A stretch of DNA of 64,000 nucleotides from Stieleria bergensis (GTDB taxonomy: Bacteria > Planctomycetota > Planctomycetia > Pirellulales > Pirellulaceae). A program made the translations under genes and the position numbers. The stretch covers positions 1,903,900 through 1,967,899 of the forward strand of contig CP036272.1 in NCBI GenBank assembly GCA_007745635.1, written 5' to 3'. The notes beneath the pieces were generated by a model. It saw nothing but the letters and a program-made list of their open reading frames with translations, ran no database searches and had not been told where the DNA came from. Below, one piece after another: positions 28,850-37,760 of the stretch; the stretch's first letter is position 1; every line of letters starts with the position of its first letter.

Positions 28850-30943
28850 TTAGTACCGAAACTGCTCGGCGTCTTCTTTCGGTGCCGCTTGGTAACCGAG
28901 CGGTTCCATGCTGCTGCCGGCACGACCTTGGCTCAGGCTGCGCACTGCACCGCTGTAACCAAACATCTCTTTCAGAGGCGCGTGCGCCGTGATCACCGTC
29001 ATCGCTCCACGGGTTTCAGTGGCGGCAATGATGGCGCGACGCTGTTGCAAGTCGCCGACCAGTTCGCCCATGTAGTCATCGGGTGTCGTGACTTCGACTT
29101 TCATTACTGGTTCCAGCAACACCGGGCCAGCTGTTTCCAGGGCTCGATCGAAGGCATCGCCCGCGGCGATCCGGAAGGCCGTTTCGTCGCTGCCTTCTTC
29201 GTGAATCTCTGCGTCATAGGCTTCGATTCTCAGGCCCGAAAGTGGGAATCCCGCCAGTGCTCCACCGCCTTCGGCGCGATCGCGAAGTTCTTGAATCGCC
29301 GCGTGACGCACGTCGCCTTGCAGCGGGCATTCCGGTGGCAGGCGATCGAACACGATCGTCTTGGCTGAAGCATCAGGGAGTGGTTCCACGCGAACGCTCA
29401 ATCGCGCGAACATTTGAGTGGCACCGATTTGGCGATTGCATTGTCCGACCACATCGGCTGTGCCGCCGATGGTTTCCCGGTAATTGACGCGTGGCTTGTA
29501 GAATTTGACGTTCAGGCCGAAGTCACGTGTCAGTCGGTGCTGGATGACTTCCAGGTGCAGTTCGCCCATGCCGCTGATTAGGGTCTGTCCCAGTTCTTCG
29601 TTTTCTACGGCGCGAAAGGTTGGGTCTTGGCGACGCAGCATGTCCAGCGTCTCTTCCAGTTTCTTGCGATCGCCGGTGTTTTCCGGTTCAATCGCCATCG
29701 AAATCACGGTGTCGGCAAACTGGATACTGGGCAATTCGACCTGTTCTTTTCCGTCGCACAGCGTATCGCCGGTGATGGCGAAGCGAGGTCCAATCACGCA
29801 GCAGATGTCGCCCGCGCCAAGCACTTCGGTTTGCCCGTCGCGATCTTTCTTGGAAGCATGGATCTGCCAGAGCTGGGCAATGTTTTCCTTCTTGTCTCGG
29901 TTGGGGCAGAAGACGCGACTGTTTTGTTTGAGCGAACCGCTGTAGATGCGAATCCAGTAGTTATCGCCGGTCTTGGCGGGCAGGATTTTGAAGACCAGGG
30001 CGCTGAAGGGTTCGTCATCCGACGGGCCGCGTGAGACCGTTTTTTCGGGTTTCTTGGGCAGCACGCCTTCGACGGGCGGGCGATCCAGTGGGCTGGGCAA
30101 GTAGTGTCCAACGGCCGTCATCAAGGGTTGGACGCCGATGCCATGTAAGGCTGAACCACAGAGCACCGGTTGCAGGGTTCGCTCGATGCAGCCTTGTCGC
30201 AGGGCGCGGCGGATGACATCAATCGGGACGTCTTGGTCTTCCATCACGTAGCCCAGGGCTTCTTCATCGATCTCGCAGACCGCTTCGATCAATTGTTCGC
30301 GCCATAGCAGCGCGTCGTCCATTAGGTCGTCTGGGATGTCTGTTTCGGTGACTTCCTTGCCTTCGGTTTCGGGGTCGAACTGCAGCAGTTTGAGTTCAAC
30401 CAGGTCAATCACGCCGCGAAAAGGATCGTTGACGTGCGTGGGGCCTTCGCCAACCGGGATCTCGATCGCGACCGGACGTCCGCCAAGTCGGGGCTCAATG
30501 TCGTTAAAGACCGATTCGAAGTTTGCTCCTTCGCGGTCCATTTTGTTGATGAACACGATGCGCGGGACGTGGTAGCGATCGGCTTGACGCCAAACGGTTT
30601 CACTTTGGGCTTCGACGCCTTCGCGAGCACTGAAGACAACGACAGCGCCGTCGAGCACGCGCAGGCAGCGTTCGACTTCGGCTGTAAAGTCAACGTGGCC
30701 GGGGGTGTCTAACAGGTTGACGTTAAACTCATTCCAGTTGTATTTCACACAGGCCGAGAAGATTGTGATGCCGCGTTCTTGTTCTTCGGGGTCATCGTCG
30801 GTGTCGGTGGTGCCGTGGTCAACGCGTCCGACGCGGTGCTTGGCGCCACTGAGGTACAGCATGCGTTCGGTAACGGTCGTCTTACCGGCATCGATGTGAG
30901 CGATGATGCCAATGTTGCGCAGGGTTTCAATGCTTGTGGACAT
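28850..30943 (-). CDS. fusA: Translation elongation factor G
   Basis: 697 aa GTPase that moves tRNA and mRNA through the ribosome. P-loop AHIDAGKTT at residues 15-23, QERGITIFS (switch I), DTPGHVDF, NKMD and the later LHLEVIQHRLTRDFGL. The tail of switch I (TDTDDDPEEQERGITI) differs from the MDWMEQEQERGITI seen in classical EF-G, as in the spirochaete/planctomycete EF-G lineage. It is the third gene of the str cluster (rpsL-rpsG-fusA), but separated from rpsG by an intrinsic-terminator-like hairpin. The ATG at 30943 or four codons upstream (30955) are equally possible. Confidence 0.93.
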   Translation of the reverse strand: MSTSIETLRNIGIIAHIDAGKTTVTERMLYLSGAKHRVGRVDHGTTDTDDDPEEQERGITIFSACVKYNWNEFNVNLLDTPGHVDFTAEVERCLRVLDGAVVVFSAREGVEAQSETVWRQADRYHVPRIVFINKMDREGANFESVFNDIEPRLGGRPVAIEIPVGEGPTHVNDPFRGVIDLVELKLLQFDPETEGKEVTETDIPDDLMDDALLWREQLIEAVCEIDEEALGYVMEDQDVPIDVIRRALRQGCIERTLQPVLCGSALHGIGVQPLMTAVGHYLPSPLDRPPVEGVLPKKPEKTVSRGPSDDEPFSALVFKILPAKTGDNYWIRIYSGSLKQNSRVFCPNRDKKENIAQLWQIHASKKDRDGQTEVLGAGDICCVIGPRFAITGDTLCDGKEQVELPSIQFADTVISMAIEPENTGDRKKLEETLDMLRRQDPTFRAVENEELGQTLISGMGELHLEVIQHRLTRDFGLNVKFYKPRVNYRETIGGTADVVGQCNRQIGATQMFARLSVRVEPLPDASAKTIVFDRLPPECPLQGDVRHAAIQELRDRAEGGGALAGFPLSGLRIEAYDAEIHEEGSDETAFRIAAGDAFDRALETAGPVLLEPVMKVEVTTPDDYMGELVGDLQQRRAIIAATETRGAMTVITAHAPLKEMFGYSGAVRSLSQGRAGSSMEPLGYQAAPKEDAEQFRY

Positions 30944-31017
30944 GTTGCGAACCAAGTGAAGTGGCAGGGCCGGTCAGTTGCCTGAGGATTGCGAGAGTCG
31001 TCGGTGGTTGGGTGAAC

Positions 31018-31053
31018 AAAAAAACCGCGAGCTCGGCGTCGGCCGAGTCGCGG
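31018..31053 (-). terminator. Terminator-like hairpin between rpsG and fusA
   Basis: On the minus strand: CCGCGA, then CTCGGC..GCCGAG inside and TCGCGG, followed by seven T. It sits 50 bases after the rpsG stop and about 75 before fusA, so it can reduce fusA transcription. Confidence 0.75.
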
Positions 31054-31102
31054 TTGTTTGATGTTTTCTGGTTGGTTGAGGTGCAAAGTGATCGCCAAGC
31101 GA

Positions 31103-31579
31103 TCACCATGCAAAGTGGGCGAACGCCTTGTTGGCGTCGGCCATGCGGTGCGTGTTTTCGCGTTTGGTGTAGGCAACACCTTCTTTCTTGAAGCCAGCCA
31201 TGATCTCGTCGGCCAGTTTCAAGTGAGTGGGGCGACCTTTCTTATCGCGAACCGCTTCCAGCAACCAGCGAATGGCCAACGCTTGTTGGCGAGCTCGGTT
31301 GACCTGCATCGGAACTTGATAGCTGGCACCACCGACACGCTTGCTGCGGACTTCGATGTAAGGTTTGATATTCTCGATCGATTGCTCGAAAACTTCGATG
31401 GGTGAAAGGTCATCGGTCTCGCCACGAGTCCCGATTTCTTCCAACGCGTCATAGAAGACTTTCTGAGCGACCGTTTTCTTACCGTCCAGCATTAGGCAGT
31501 TGATGAACTTGCCGGCCAGCAGCGAATTGAATCGAGGGTCGCCCTTAAGCTGCTTTTTACTAGCCGTGATCCGTCCCAT
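31103..31579 (-). CDS. rpsG: 30S ribosomal protein S7
   Basis: 158 aa, the usual length. Full-length S7 features: [20 protein letters not shown] at residues ~17-36, [39 protein letters not shown] and the C-terminal [20 protein letters not shown]. Initiates assembly of the 30S head. Follows rpsL by an 81-base gap. Confidence 0.97.
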   Translation of the reverse strand: MGRITASKKQLKGDPRFNSLLAGKFINCLMLDGKKTVAQKVFYDALEEIGTRGETDDLSPIEVFEQSIENIKPYIEVRSKRVGGASYQVPMQVNRARQQALAIRWLLEAVRDKKGRPTHLKLADEIMAGFKKEGVAYTKRENTHRMADANKAFAHFAW

Positions 31580-31660
31580 TGCAGGTATTCGATATTAAGA
31601 GGTGTTTGGATGGATTGGAGAGCGCTGCTGATGTGTTCTCGCAGCGATCTGACAACAGGG

Positions 31661-32026
<366 letters not shown>

Positions 32027-32078
32027 AGGGATTTGAAATACTGGCTTTGATCGTATTTGCCGTTTCGGGAAGGGTGCA

Positions 32079-32106
32079 AGTATCGAGCCAAATCCCTTGG
32101 TGTCAA
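32079..32106 (-). promoter_or_regulatory. Sigma-70-type promoter of the str cluster
   Basis: Minus strand TTGACA (32106-32101), 16-base spacer, GATACT (32084-32079). Lies ~50 bases before the rpsL start, in the gap shared with divergent tsaD. Confidence 0.5.
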
Positions 32107-32132
32107 GGGCTATTGGTCGCTAAGCTTTGATC

Positions 32133-33182
32133 ATGCCAATCTTGACAATCGAATCGACTTGCGACGAAACCGCTGCGGCAGTGATTTCTGACAATGGGGC
32201 AGTCTTGGCAGACTGTGTGGCCACTCAGGAGGACTTGCACGAACGGTTCGGCGGCGTGGTCCCCGAAATTGCAGCTCGGGCTCATTTAGACCGGATTTTA
32301 CCCGTGATTGACACCGCCATCAGCCAGGCCAAGGTGTCTGTGGACGATTTATCAGCAATTGCGGTGGCTGACCGACCCGGCCTGGCCGGCTCGCTGCTCG
32401 TTGGCGTCGTGGCCGCCAAAACACTGGCCGTCGCCTGGCAAAAAAAACTGGTTGCGATCAATCATCTGCACGCACACCTTTATGCCTGTCAAATGGCCTA
32501 CGATCAGCCGGTGTACCCGTGCATCGGCCTCGTTGTCAGCGGTGGCCACACCAGCCTGTACCACTGCACGTCGCCATTGGACCTGGAATTTCTCGGGGGA
32601 ACAATTGACGATGCCGCAGGGGAAGCCTTTGACAAAGTCGGCGCGATGCTCAATCTGGGGTTCCCCGGAGGCCCGGCCGTTTCGCGTTTGGCTGCTCAGG
32701 GCAATCCAAAAGCCTTTGAGTTTCCGCGCTCAATGATGCATCGCCCCGATTATCAATTCAGCTTTAGCGGACTGAAAACCGCTGTTCGCTACGCCATTGC
32801 ACCGCCCCCGGCCAGCAAGCAAAGCAAGTCCGCCAAAGCCGTTGATCCCACCACCGTCCAGTTGGATCAGCAAACTCAAGCCGATTTGTGTGCCTCGTTC
32901 CAAGCCGCGGTGGTCGATGTGCTGGTTGCCAAAAGCGTGCGAGCGGTCAAAGAAACACGCGTCAAGCACCTGATCGTTGGCGGCGGCGTGGCCGCCAACC
33001 CGGTCCTGAGGGCGGGCTTGCAGCAAGCTGCAGAAAAGCATCGCTTCGGCCTGGCCGTCGCCCCGCCAGAACTGTGCACCGATAATGCTGTGATGGGAGC
33101 GATCGCCCTCAAGAAAATCGAACGCGGCGAATTCGCCGATCTGAATCTCGATATCACCGCCGGACTGCAACGCGGTTTTTAA
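32133..33182 (+). CDS. tsaD: tRNA N6-threonylcarbamoyladenosine (t6A37) transferase TsaD
   Basis: 349 aa, usual length. Transfers threonylcarbamoyl from TC-AMP to A37 of ANN-decoding tRNAs with TsaB/TsaE. Kae1/TsaD motifs: TIESTCDETAAAVI at the start, the metal-binding HLHAHLYA (H111, H115), VSGGHTSLY, DDAAGEAFDKVGAMLNLGFP, and VGGGVAANPVLRAG. Within the upstream frame a TTG at 32127 is possible, but ATG 32133 gives the standard N-terminus. It shares its promoter region with the divergent rpsL. Confidence 0.96.
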   Translation: MPILTIESTCDETAAAVISDNGAVLADCVATQEDLHERFGGVVPEIAARAHLDRILPVIDTAISQAKVSVDDLSAIAVADRPGLAGSLLVGVVAAKTLAVAWQKKLVAINHLHAHLYACQMAYDQPVYPCIGLVVSGGHTSLYHCTSPLDLEFLGGTIDDAAGEAFDKVGAMLNLGFPGGPAVSRLAAQGNPKAFEFPRSMMHRPDYQFSFSGLKTAVRYAIAPPPASKQSKSAKAVDPTTVQLDQQTQADLCASFQAAVVDVLVAKSVRAVKETRVKHLIVGGGVAANPVLRAGLQQAAEKHRFGLAVAPPELCTDNAVMGAIALKKIERGEFADLNLDITAGLQRGF

Positions 33183-33214
33183 ACCGTGCACACCCCGGCG
33201 AACGTCAAAACAGT

Positions 33215-33237
33215 AGGGTGCCGTGCTTGCACGCACC
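33215..33237. repeat. Dispersed palindrome, copy 3 (core 33222-33233)
   Basis: AGGGTGCCGTGCTTGCACGC with core CGTGCTTGCACG, the reverse complement of copies 1, 2 and 4. In the gap between convergent tsaD and the methyltransferase. Confidence 0.7.
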
Positions 33238-33250
33238 AAGAAAAACTGCA

Positions 33251-33270
33251 CTCTCCCGCTTGCGGGAGAG
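33251..33270. terminator. Palindromic hairpin CTCTCCCGC-TT-GCGGGAGAG
   Basis: A perfect 9-bp inverted repeat. On the minus strand it is followed five bases later by TTTTT, so it may end transcription of the convergent methyltransferase; the plus-strand T-run is weak. Confidence 0.55.
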
Positions 33271-33359
33271 CTTTGCTGACGACGCCGTGGCGAACGCCGA
33301 AACGGTTGATGGAAATTGAGGTGGACGCGCGTCCGATTCGACGCTGGCCGTTAGGCCCG

Positions 33360-33938
33360 CTATTTCTTGCAGCGGTACACGAAGGCGGGCGGCAAGTTTC
33401 GCCAAACGGTGTTACTGCGGCCGACTTCGCTGAAACTGCGTTTGAGCCGTTTGCTGAATCGCAGCCCGGCTGGCAAAATCACGCCCTGCCAGTAGGCAAA
33501 CGTGGCAAACGTCGCTCCGTCAGCCATCCGGTCCAGCATCACATCCATGATCTCAGTTTGCAGTGATTCTGGAAACGAGGCCCACGGCAGTCCGCAAACC
33601 ACCGCATCGATTTGCCCGATCCCCGCTGCTTCGCAGATCGAGTTCAGATCGGTCGCGCTGCCATGGATGACGTTCACGTCAGGGCAGCGTTGGCGAGTCG
33701 TTTGCACCATGTCAGCACCCTGCTCGATGGCAACAAACTTGGCCTCCGGATGCAGGCTTTTCGCGACAGCTTCGGTGAAGACCCCAGTGCCCGGTCCGAA
33801 TTCGACTACATTCCTAACCGTTTGCCAGTCAAAGCTCTCCACCATCGCTCGGACCAGGCCCGGACTGCTGGGGGCGATGGCGCCGACTCGCGTGGGGTGC
33901 CGGAGGAATTCCTTCAAGAAGGTGATGCTGTCGCTCAA
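33360..33938 (-). CDS. Phospholipid/KsgA-like SAM-dependent methyltransferase
   Basis: 192 aa from the TTG at 33938. Opens with SDSITFLKEFLRHPTRVGAI, the signature of small membrane-lipid N-methyltransferases (PmtA-like). SAM motif I is VVEFGPGTGVFTEAV, then VAIEQG and the catalytic-type VVCGLPWASFP. It may methylate phosphatidylethanolamine, though rRNA dimethylase relatives cannot be excluded. The frame is open to 34166, but the added residues are translations of the tandem repeat at 34061-34150, whose 20-bp period is not a multiple of three, so I exclude them. An AGG lies ten bases upstream of the TTG. Confidence 0.7.
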   Translation of the reverse strand: MSDSITFLKEFLRHPTRVGAIAPSSPGLVRAMVESFDWQTVRNVVEFGPGTGVFTEAVAKSLHPEAKFVAIEQGADMVQTTRQRCPDVNVIHGSATDLNSICEAAGIGQIDAVVCGLPWASFPESLQTEIMDVMLDRMADGATFATFAYWQGVILPAGLRFSKRLKRSFSEVGRSNTVWRNLPPAFVYRCKK

Positions 33939-34423
33939 TCGATGTCGCCTAAAATTCGGAGTGGATTGACTGGCCGTTGCCCGCTTGCCGTTTCGTCGTG
34001 ATGGGTTAATGTTGCTGTTGGCAACCCCTTCGCAAGGCGTCGATCGCGGCTGGCTGCTGGAAAGCTGGCATTGGTCCGGCAACGCTGGCATTGGTCCGGC
34101 AACGCTGGCATTGGTCCGGCAACGCTGGTCTTGGTCCGGCAACGCTGGCTGGTTCGCTGCAAGCAACGGTGACAGCCTGCCCGCAATTTAGCCTGCCCGC
34201 AAGTCATCCCGCTCAGCGGTGGACATCCATTGCCTGTGCTGAACTGCCGGTCCAGGTGATAGGCTATTAAAGCAGCTGGCGTTCGTCGACCCATCGCCCT
34301 CAATTGATGGGCAAAGAGTGCCGTAAATCTGGTTGGCGTCGGCTGGGACGGAATCATGCGGGGCACATTCCGCCACGCAAGTTAGAAACAAGCTGGCGTT
34401 GCGATCCTTTCTTCAGTAATCCA
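33939..34423. other. Intergenic region with 20-bp tandem repeats
   Basis: About 485 bases separating the divergent methyltransferase and pabB. It holds the tandem repeat array at 34061-34150 and otherwise nothing recognisable. The start of pabB inside the region is uncertain. Confidence 0.4.
34061..34150. repeat. 20-bp tandem repeat, four and a half copies
   Basis: The unit AACGCTGGCATTGGTCCGGC is repeated from 34061 to 34150. The first copy begins AAAG and the fourth has GGTC for GGCA. There are no spacers, so it is not a CRISPR array. Confidence 0.9.
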
Positions 34424-36049
34424 TTGAATACAACCTCCGATCGTTTGCAATCCATTCCGGTGGTCCACGCTCTACAACGCTCTGGGCTGGGCGATGACGC
34501 TGCGCATTGGTTTGCTGCTTTGGCAGGATTGCCGGGACGGATTTGGCTGGATTCTGCGATTGTTGCTGCGGGCGGCAAATGGGGCGTCGATCCGTCCGTG
34601 CGCCGAGGCACTCCCGATGCCCTGGCGAGACTGTCGCGCTATTCTTTTCTAAGCGCCGATCCCGTGTGTCGCTTGGTCGCTGACCCGACGGATCCTGACC
34701 CTTGGCCACAACTCAAGTCCTGGGCCGACCGACTGCCTAACACGACCGATCCCACCTTGCCTCCTTTTCAGGGCGGTCTGGCCGGTTTAATTGGTTACGA
34801 AGCCGGTCGCTGGCTGGAAACGGATGCGCTGGGGGCGGTCCATCAGCACCAGCGTGTTGACTTGCCGACACCAGCGATCGATGTCGGCGTTTACGACTGG
34901 GTGATTGCGATCGATCACTGGACGGGTAAGGCCTGGTTGATCAGCCAGGGCTTTCAAGCAGACGACATCCAGGGCTCAGAAATCGAAAAAAGGGACGGAG
35001 ATGGGGCGTTGCGATTGGAACGTGCTCGGCAGCGAGCCGATGCGGTCTTGCATCGTGTTCAGTCTTATCAGCGACTGAGTGCCTTTGTGGCTGGCCAGAG
35101 AACGCCGGCCGTGTTACCGGGGGATCGTGACCAACCAGCAGCGCCGGTCAGTAATTTCACCGGACCAGGGTTTCGTGATGCGGTCAGGGAAGTCGTGCGC
35201 AGGATCTGTGCAGGGGATTCGTTTCAAGTGAATCTCGCCCAGCGTTTGACGTTGCCGATGCCTGCTGACGCTCAAGAGATTTATCTGGCACTGCGTCAGT
35301 CCAATCCCGCTCCGTTTGCGGCCTTTTATGATGGTGAGCACTATCAAGTGCTCAGTTCGTCTCCCGAAGGTTTTTTGCAGCTGCGCGGAGGCACCGTGGA
35401 AACTCGGCCAATCAAAGGCACGGTGGCACGAACAGGGAACGCGTTAACCGATCAAGAGCTCGCGTCCGAGTTGCTTTCAAGCGTCAAGGATCGCGCGGAA
35501 AACATCATGATCGTTGACTTGATGCGAAATGATCTCTCGCGAGTGTGCGAGGACGAGAGTGTTGAAGTCACACAGTTGTGCCAAGTGGAGAAGTACCAGT
35601 GTGTGCAGCACTTGGTCTCTGCGGTGTGTGGGCGATTGAAATCGGGCGTGGCAGCTGTGGATCTGTTGCAGGCTTGCTTTCCCGGCGGCAGTGTGACGGG
35701 AGCACCGAAGATTGAAGCGATGCGCACGATTGCGGAGCTTGAACCGCATCCACGCGGCGCGTACTGTGGTTCGATCGGGTACCTCAGTTGTGGCGGAAAC
35801 GCTGACTTCAACATTCTGATCCGTACGATGACAGCCACCAAAGGCATGCTGCAAATCCCTGTCGGTGGCGGCATTACGGCGAAAAGTGATCCTGTTGCCG
35901 AAGAACAGGAAACCTGGATCAAAGCGCAGGGCATGCTAAATGCCTTTGCCTCCGGTGCGGAGCAAACCGATTCACCACCCGCCGCAGTTGAGCCACCCGC
36001 GCCGACCATTTGGGACGGATTGAAATTGGGAGCGGTAAACGAGCGTTAG
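34424..36049 (+). CDS. pabB: Aminodeoxychorismate synthase component I
   Basis: 541 aa from the TTG at 34424; the frame is open to 34304. Makes 4-amino-4-deoxychorismate from chorismate and ammonia (with PabA) for folate. Chorismate-enzyme motifs: the catalytic-lysine motif PIKGT (K331; TrpE has PIAGT), LSSVKDRAENIMIVDLMRND, FPGGSVTGAPKIEAM, GAYCGSIGYLSCGGNADFNI and VPVGGGITAKSDP-type end. The PIKGT lysine points to PabB rather than anthranilate synthase. Its N-terminal part is longer than that of E. coli PabB. No pabA gene is adjacent. Confidence 0.87.
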   Translation: MNTTSDRLQSIPVVHALQRSGLGDDAAHWFAALAGLPGRIWLDSAIVAAGGKWGVDPSVRRGTPDALARLSRYSFLSADPVCRLVADPTDPDPWPQLKSWADRLPNTTDPTLPPFQGGLAGLIGYEAGRWLETDALGAVHQHQRVDLPTPAIDVGVYDWVIAIDHWTGKAWLISQGFQADDIQGSEIEKRDGDGALRLERARQRADAVLHRVQSYQRLSAFVAGQRTPAVLPGDRDQPAAPVSNFTGPGFRDAVREVVRRICAGDSFQVNLAQRLTLPMPADAQEIYLALRQSNPAPFAAFYDGEHYQVLSSSPEGFLQLRGGTVETRPIKGTVARTGNALTDQELASELLSSVKDRAENIMIVDLMRNDLSRVCEDESVEVTQLCQVEKYQCVQHLVSAVCGRLKSGVAAVDLLQACFPGGSVTGAPKIEAMRTIAELEPHPRGAYCGSIGYLSCGGNADFNILIRTMTATKGMLQIPVGGGITAKSDPVAEEQETWIKAQGMLNAFASGAEQTDSPPAAVEPPAPTIWDGLKLGAVNER

Positions 36050-36052
36050 ACG

Positions 36053-36080
36053 TTGACGCCTCGGATGGGTTGGCTAAAAT
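36053..36080 (+). promoter_or_regulatory. Sigma-70-type promoter of tRNA-Lys
   Basis: TTGACG (36053-36058), 16-base spacer, TAAAAT (36075-36080). Starts just after the pabB stop codon and ~65 bases upstream of the tRNA 5' end. Confidence 0.6.
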
Positions 36081-36145
36081 TTGCACTCGCTCGCCGGGGC
36101 AATCTCTGACCCGGACGACACTCACACCGCAATTTGCAGTGTTTC

Positions 36146-36218
36146 GCCCCTGTAGCTCAGCTGGCAGAGCAACGGACTCTTAATCCGTGGGTCCTAGGTT
36201 CGATCCCTAGTGGGGGCA
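36146..36218 (+). tRNA. tRNA-Lys (anticodon CTT)
   Basis: A 73-base tRNA without encoded CCA. All arms fold: acceptor GCCCCTG/TGGGGGC (two G-U pairs), D-arm GCTC/GAGC, anticodon stem ACGGA/TCCGT with loop CTCTTAA (anticodon CTT, reads AAG), and T-arm CTAGG-TTCGATC-CCTAG. Discriminator base is A. Confidence 0.97.
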
Positions 36219-36303
36219 CTTCTTTTGCTTACTGGCGAAGAATCGTTTTCGCCATCTCGGGTGGGAAACTTGCTGTCCCCCCCTTCGCTATATCCCCATT
36301 GTC

Positions 36304-36338
36304 TGCATGCACCGTATCTGCATGCACTGATTTTTTTT
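36304..36338 (+). terminator. Terminator of tRNA-Lys made of self-complementary TGCATGCA copies
   Basis: TGCATGCA at 36304-36311 pairs with the identical copy at 36319-36326 over a 7-base loop; CTGA and then eight T follow (36331-36338). A third TGCATGCA lies at 36338-36345 and could form an alternative hairpin. Confidence 0.65.
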
Positions 36339-36458
36339 GCATGCAAAAGCGCTAACCGCCCAGTCACCGCGTTTGGCGGTGCTAGGCAGTTCAAGTCGCT
36401 GGCAGCTGACCGGCGCGTGCGGCCGACGCCGATTCAATGGCTCATTGGCTTGGGCAGT

Positions 36459-37106
36459 TTAAGCTCCAGTCCGCTGCTTTCCCGGTTTGACATTGGCCGG
36501 TTTGACATTGGCCGGCAGGGACTTCGCTGGCGGGAGCTTTTCAGAGCTGGATTGCAAGTTCGTGGTGGAGGCCTGAGTGCCTTCGAACGTGAGCTTGGAC
36601 GTCTTGGTATCCAAAAGTGGTGCGAGCTCGTAAATGTTCTTGTAGCCATAATTCCAAAGCACCGTGAAGGTATGCACGTTGAGCGCAGCTTTGGCGGTTT
36701 TGGTGGGAAATGCGACCGGTTGGTCGTTGAAGTTATTGTTGCAGTAAATCAAAACCATCGTCTCTTTGGATGGCAGGACTTTCTGCAAATCCTGTTCGGT
36801 GAAGTCTGGCAGCGGCAGGTTCTTGGCTCCTTTGATGTGCAGGAGCTTGAACTTGGACACGCTTCGTGCATCCAGAACCACAGCACCTTTCTGTGCGGCG
36901 CGGTGGATGAATTCCTGTTCACTGATCCGCCGTCGTTCATGGGTTTCATGCAACGCCATGGTTGTCTTTGCAAAGCCTAGGAAATCCACATTGGGATTTG
37001 CTGGCTGCTGTGTTCGTCTCGGCTGGTCGGCCCCCGAGAGCATGCTGTAACCAATTGTTGCCAACACCATCGCGACGATGCCAATGTTGATGTGAGTCCG
37101 CTTCAT
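36459..37106 (-). CDS. Exported rhodanese-domain protein
   Basis: 215 aa. N-terminal hydrophobic anchor/signal (INIGIVAMVLATIGYSML). Rhodanese core at ~60-180: VVLDARSVSKFKLLHIKGAKN, then VLIYCNNNF with the active-site cysteine C122, and GYKNIYELA. It would transfer sulfane sulfur or simply bind it, outside the cytoplasm. The C-terminus is Lys/Pro/Ser-rich with a duplicated VKPAN motif (15-bp repeat at 36484-36513). GAGGAAGAACG precedes the ATG, an excellent ribosome site. Confidence 0.82.
   Translation of the reverse strand: MKRTHINIGIVAMVLATIGYSMLSGADQPRRTQQPANPNVDFLGFAKTTMALHETHERRRISEQEFIHRAAQKGAVVLDARSVSKFKLLHIKGAKNLPLPDFTEQDLQKVLPSKETMVLIYCNNNFNDQPVAFPTKTAKAALNVHTFTVLWNYGYKNIYELAPLLDTKTSKLTFEGTQASTTNLQSSSEKLPPAKSLPANVKPANVKPGKQRTGA
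36484..36513. repeat. 15-bp in-frame tandem duplication
   Basis: GGTTTGACATTGGCC twice in succession (36484-36498, 36499-36513) inside the rhodanese gene's C-terminal tail. Confidence 0.85.
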
Positions 37107-37760
37107 CGTTCTTCCTCATTTGTCTGACCGAGTGTTTGATCACGTTGCCATGCCGCTTGGCAATGACAGAGTTCAGTGTCTGGAAAAAGACGAGCGAGCA
37201 ACACAGCGTTTTGAGGGGCGATTCGATGGTTGCAAGTGTTTTTACAATCATCAGAGAATTCTCTGAAAATGCGTGCCCATTGACGCGGTTTCGGGAGGGG
37301 ACTGCGGCATGATCGATCTCAGATTCGCCGGGGTTGACTGGACCGGCTGTTCAAAAAGTGTCAGTGATGCCGCGGGGGATCCCTCACCAAGACCCCTGTG
37401 AACGTGTTTCGGTTAGCCAGTCTTGGAGGGCTTGTCGAACACAATGAAAGTGCTGACTGAGCGGATTCAACGGACACACGTCTTGGCCAAATGACGCGTC
37501 GTGGCAATCAAGTAAGCAAGCCAGTCACTTCGGCAAGCGATCTTTGTACACCAACCAGGGGCGGGCATGACGGCAGCGACTTCAACATTCATCCAGCATG
37601 GATTTCGGCGGGCAATCCGCACGGTGCGACGTGCACAACCCACTTCGCCGAGCGACAGCGCGTCGGTGGGGGAACGGTTCACCAGTCGCATCGATCAAGT
37701 GGGTGTCGACGTCTTCCATACATCAAAGCAGTTGTTCAGCAGCACGGCAAGTTTCTGCCC
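37107..37760. other. Long intergenic region with 16-bp palindrome
   Basis: About 650 bases between the rhodanese gene and the TylF-like gene. It contains the perfect palindrome TCAGAGAATTCTCTGA at 37251-37266, 145 bases upstream of the rhodanese ATG. Open frames on the plus strand feed into the next gene but do not look like protein before 37761. Confidence 0.45.
37251..37266. promoter_or_regulatory. Perfect palindrome, operator-like
   Basis: TCAGAGAATTCTCTGA, upstream of the minus-strand rhodanese gene. Its size suits a dimeric repressor, but no regulator is known here. Confidence 0.35.

Noticed and set aside
34061-34150. Possible CRISPR array
   Set aside because: The 20-bp units abut directly with no spacers and no cas genes; it is a simple tandem repeat.
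37491-37760. N-terminal extension of the TylF-like methyltransferase
   Set aside because: The ~90 extra residues are unlike the family; the GTG at 37761 gives a normal-length protein. Not certain.
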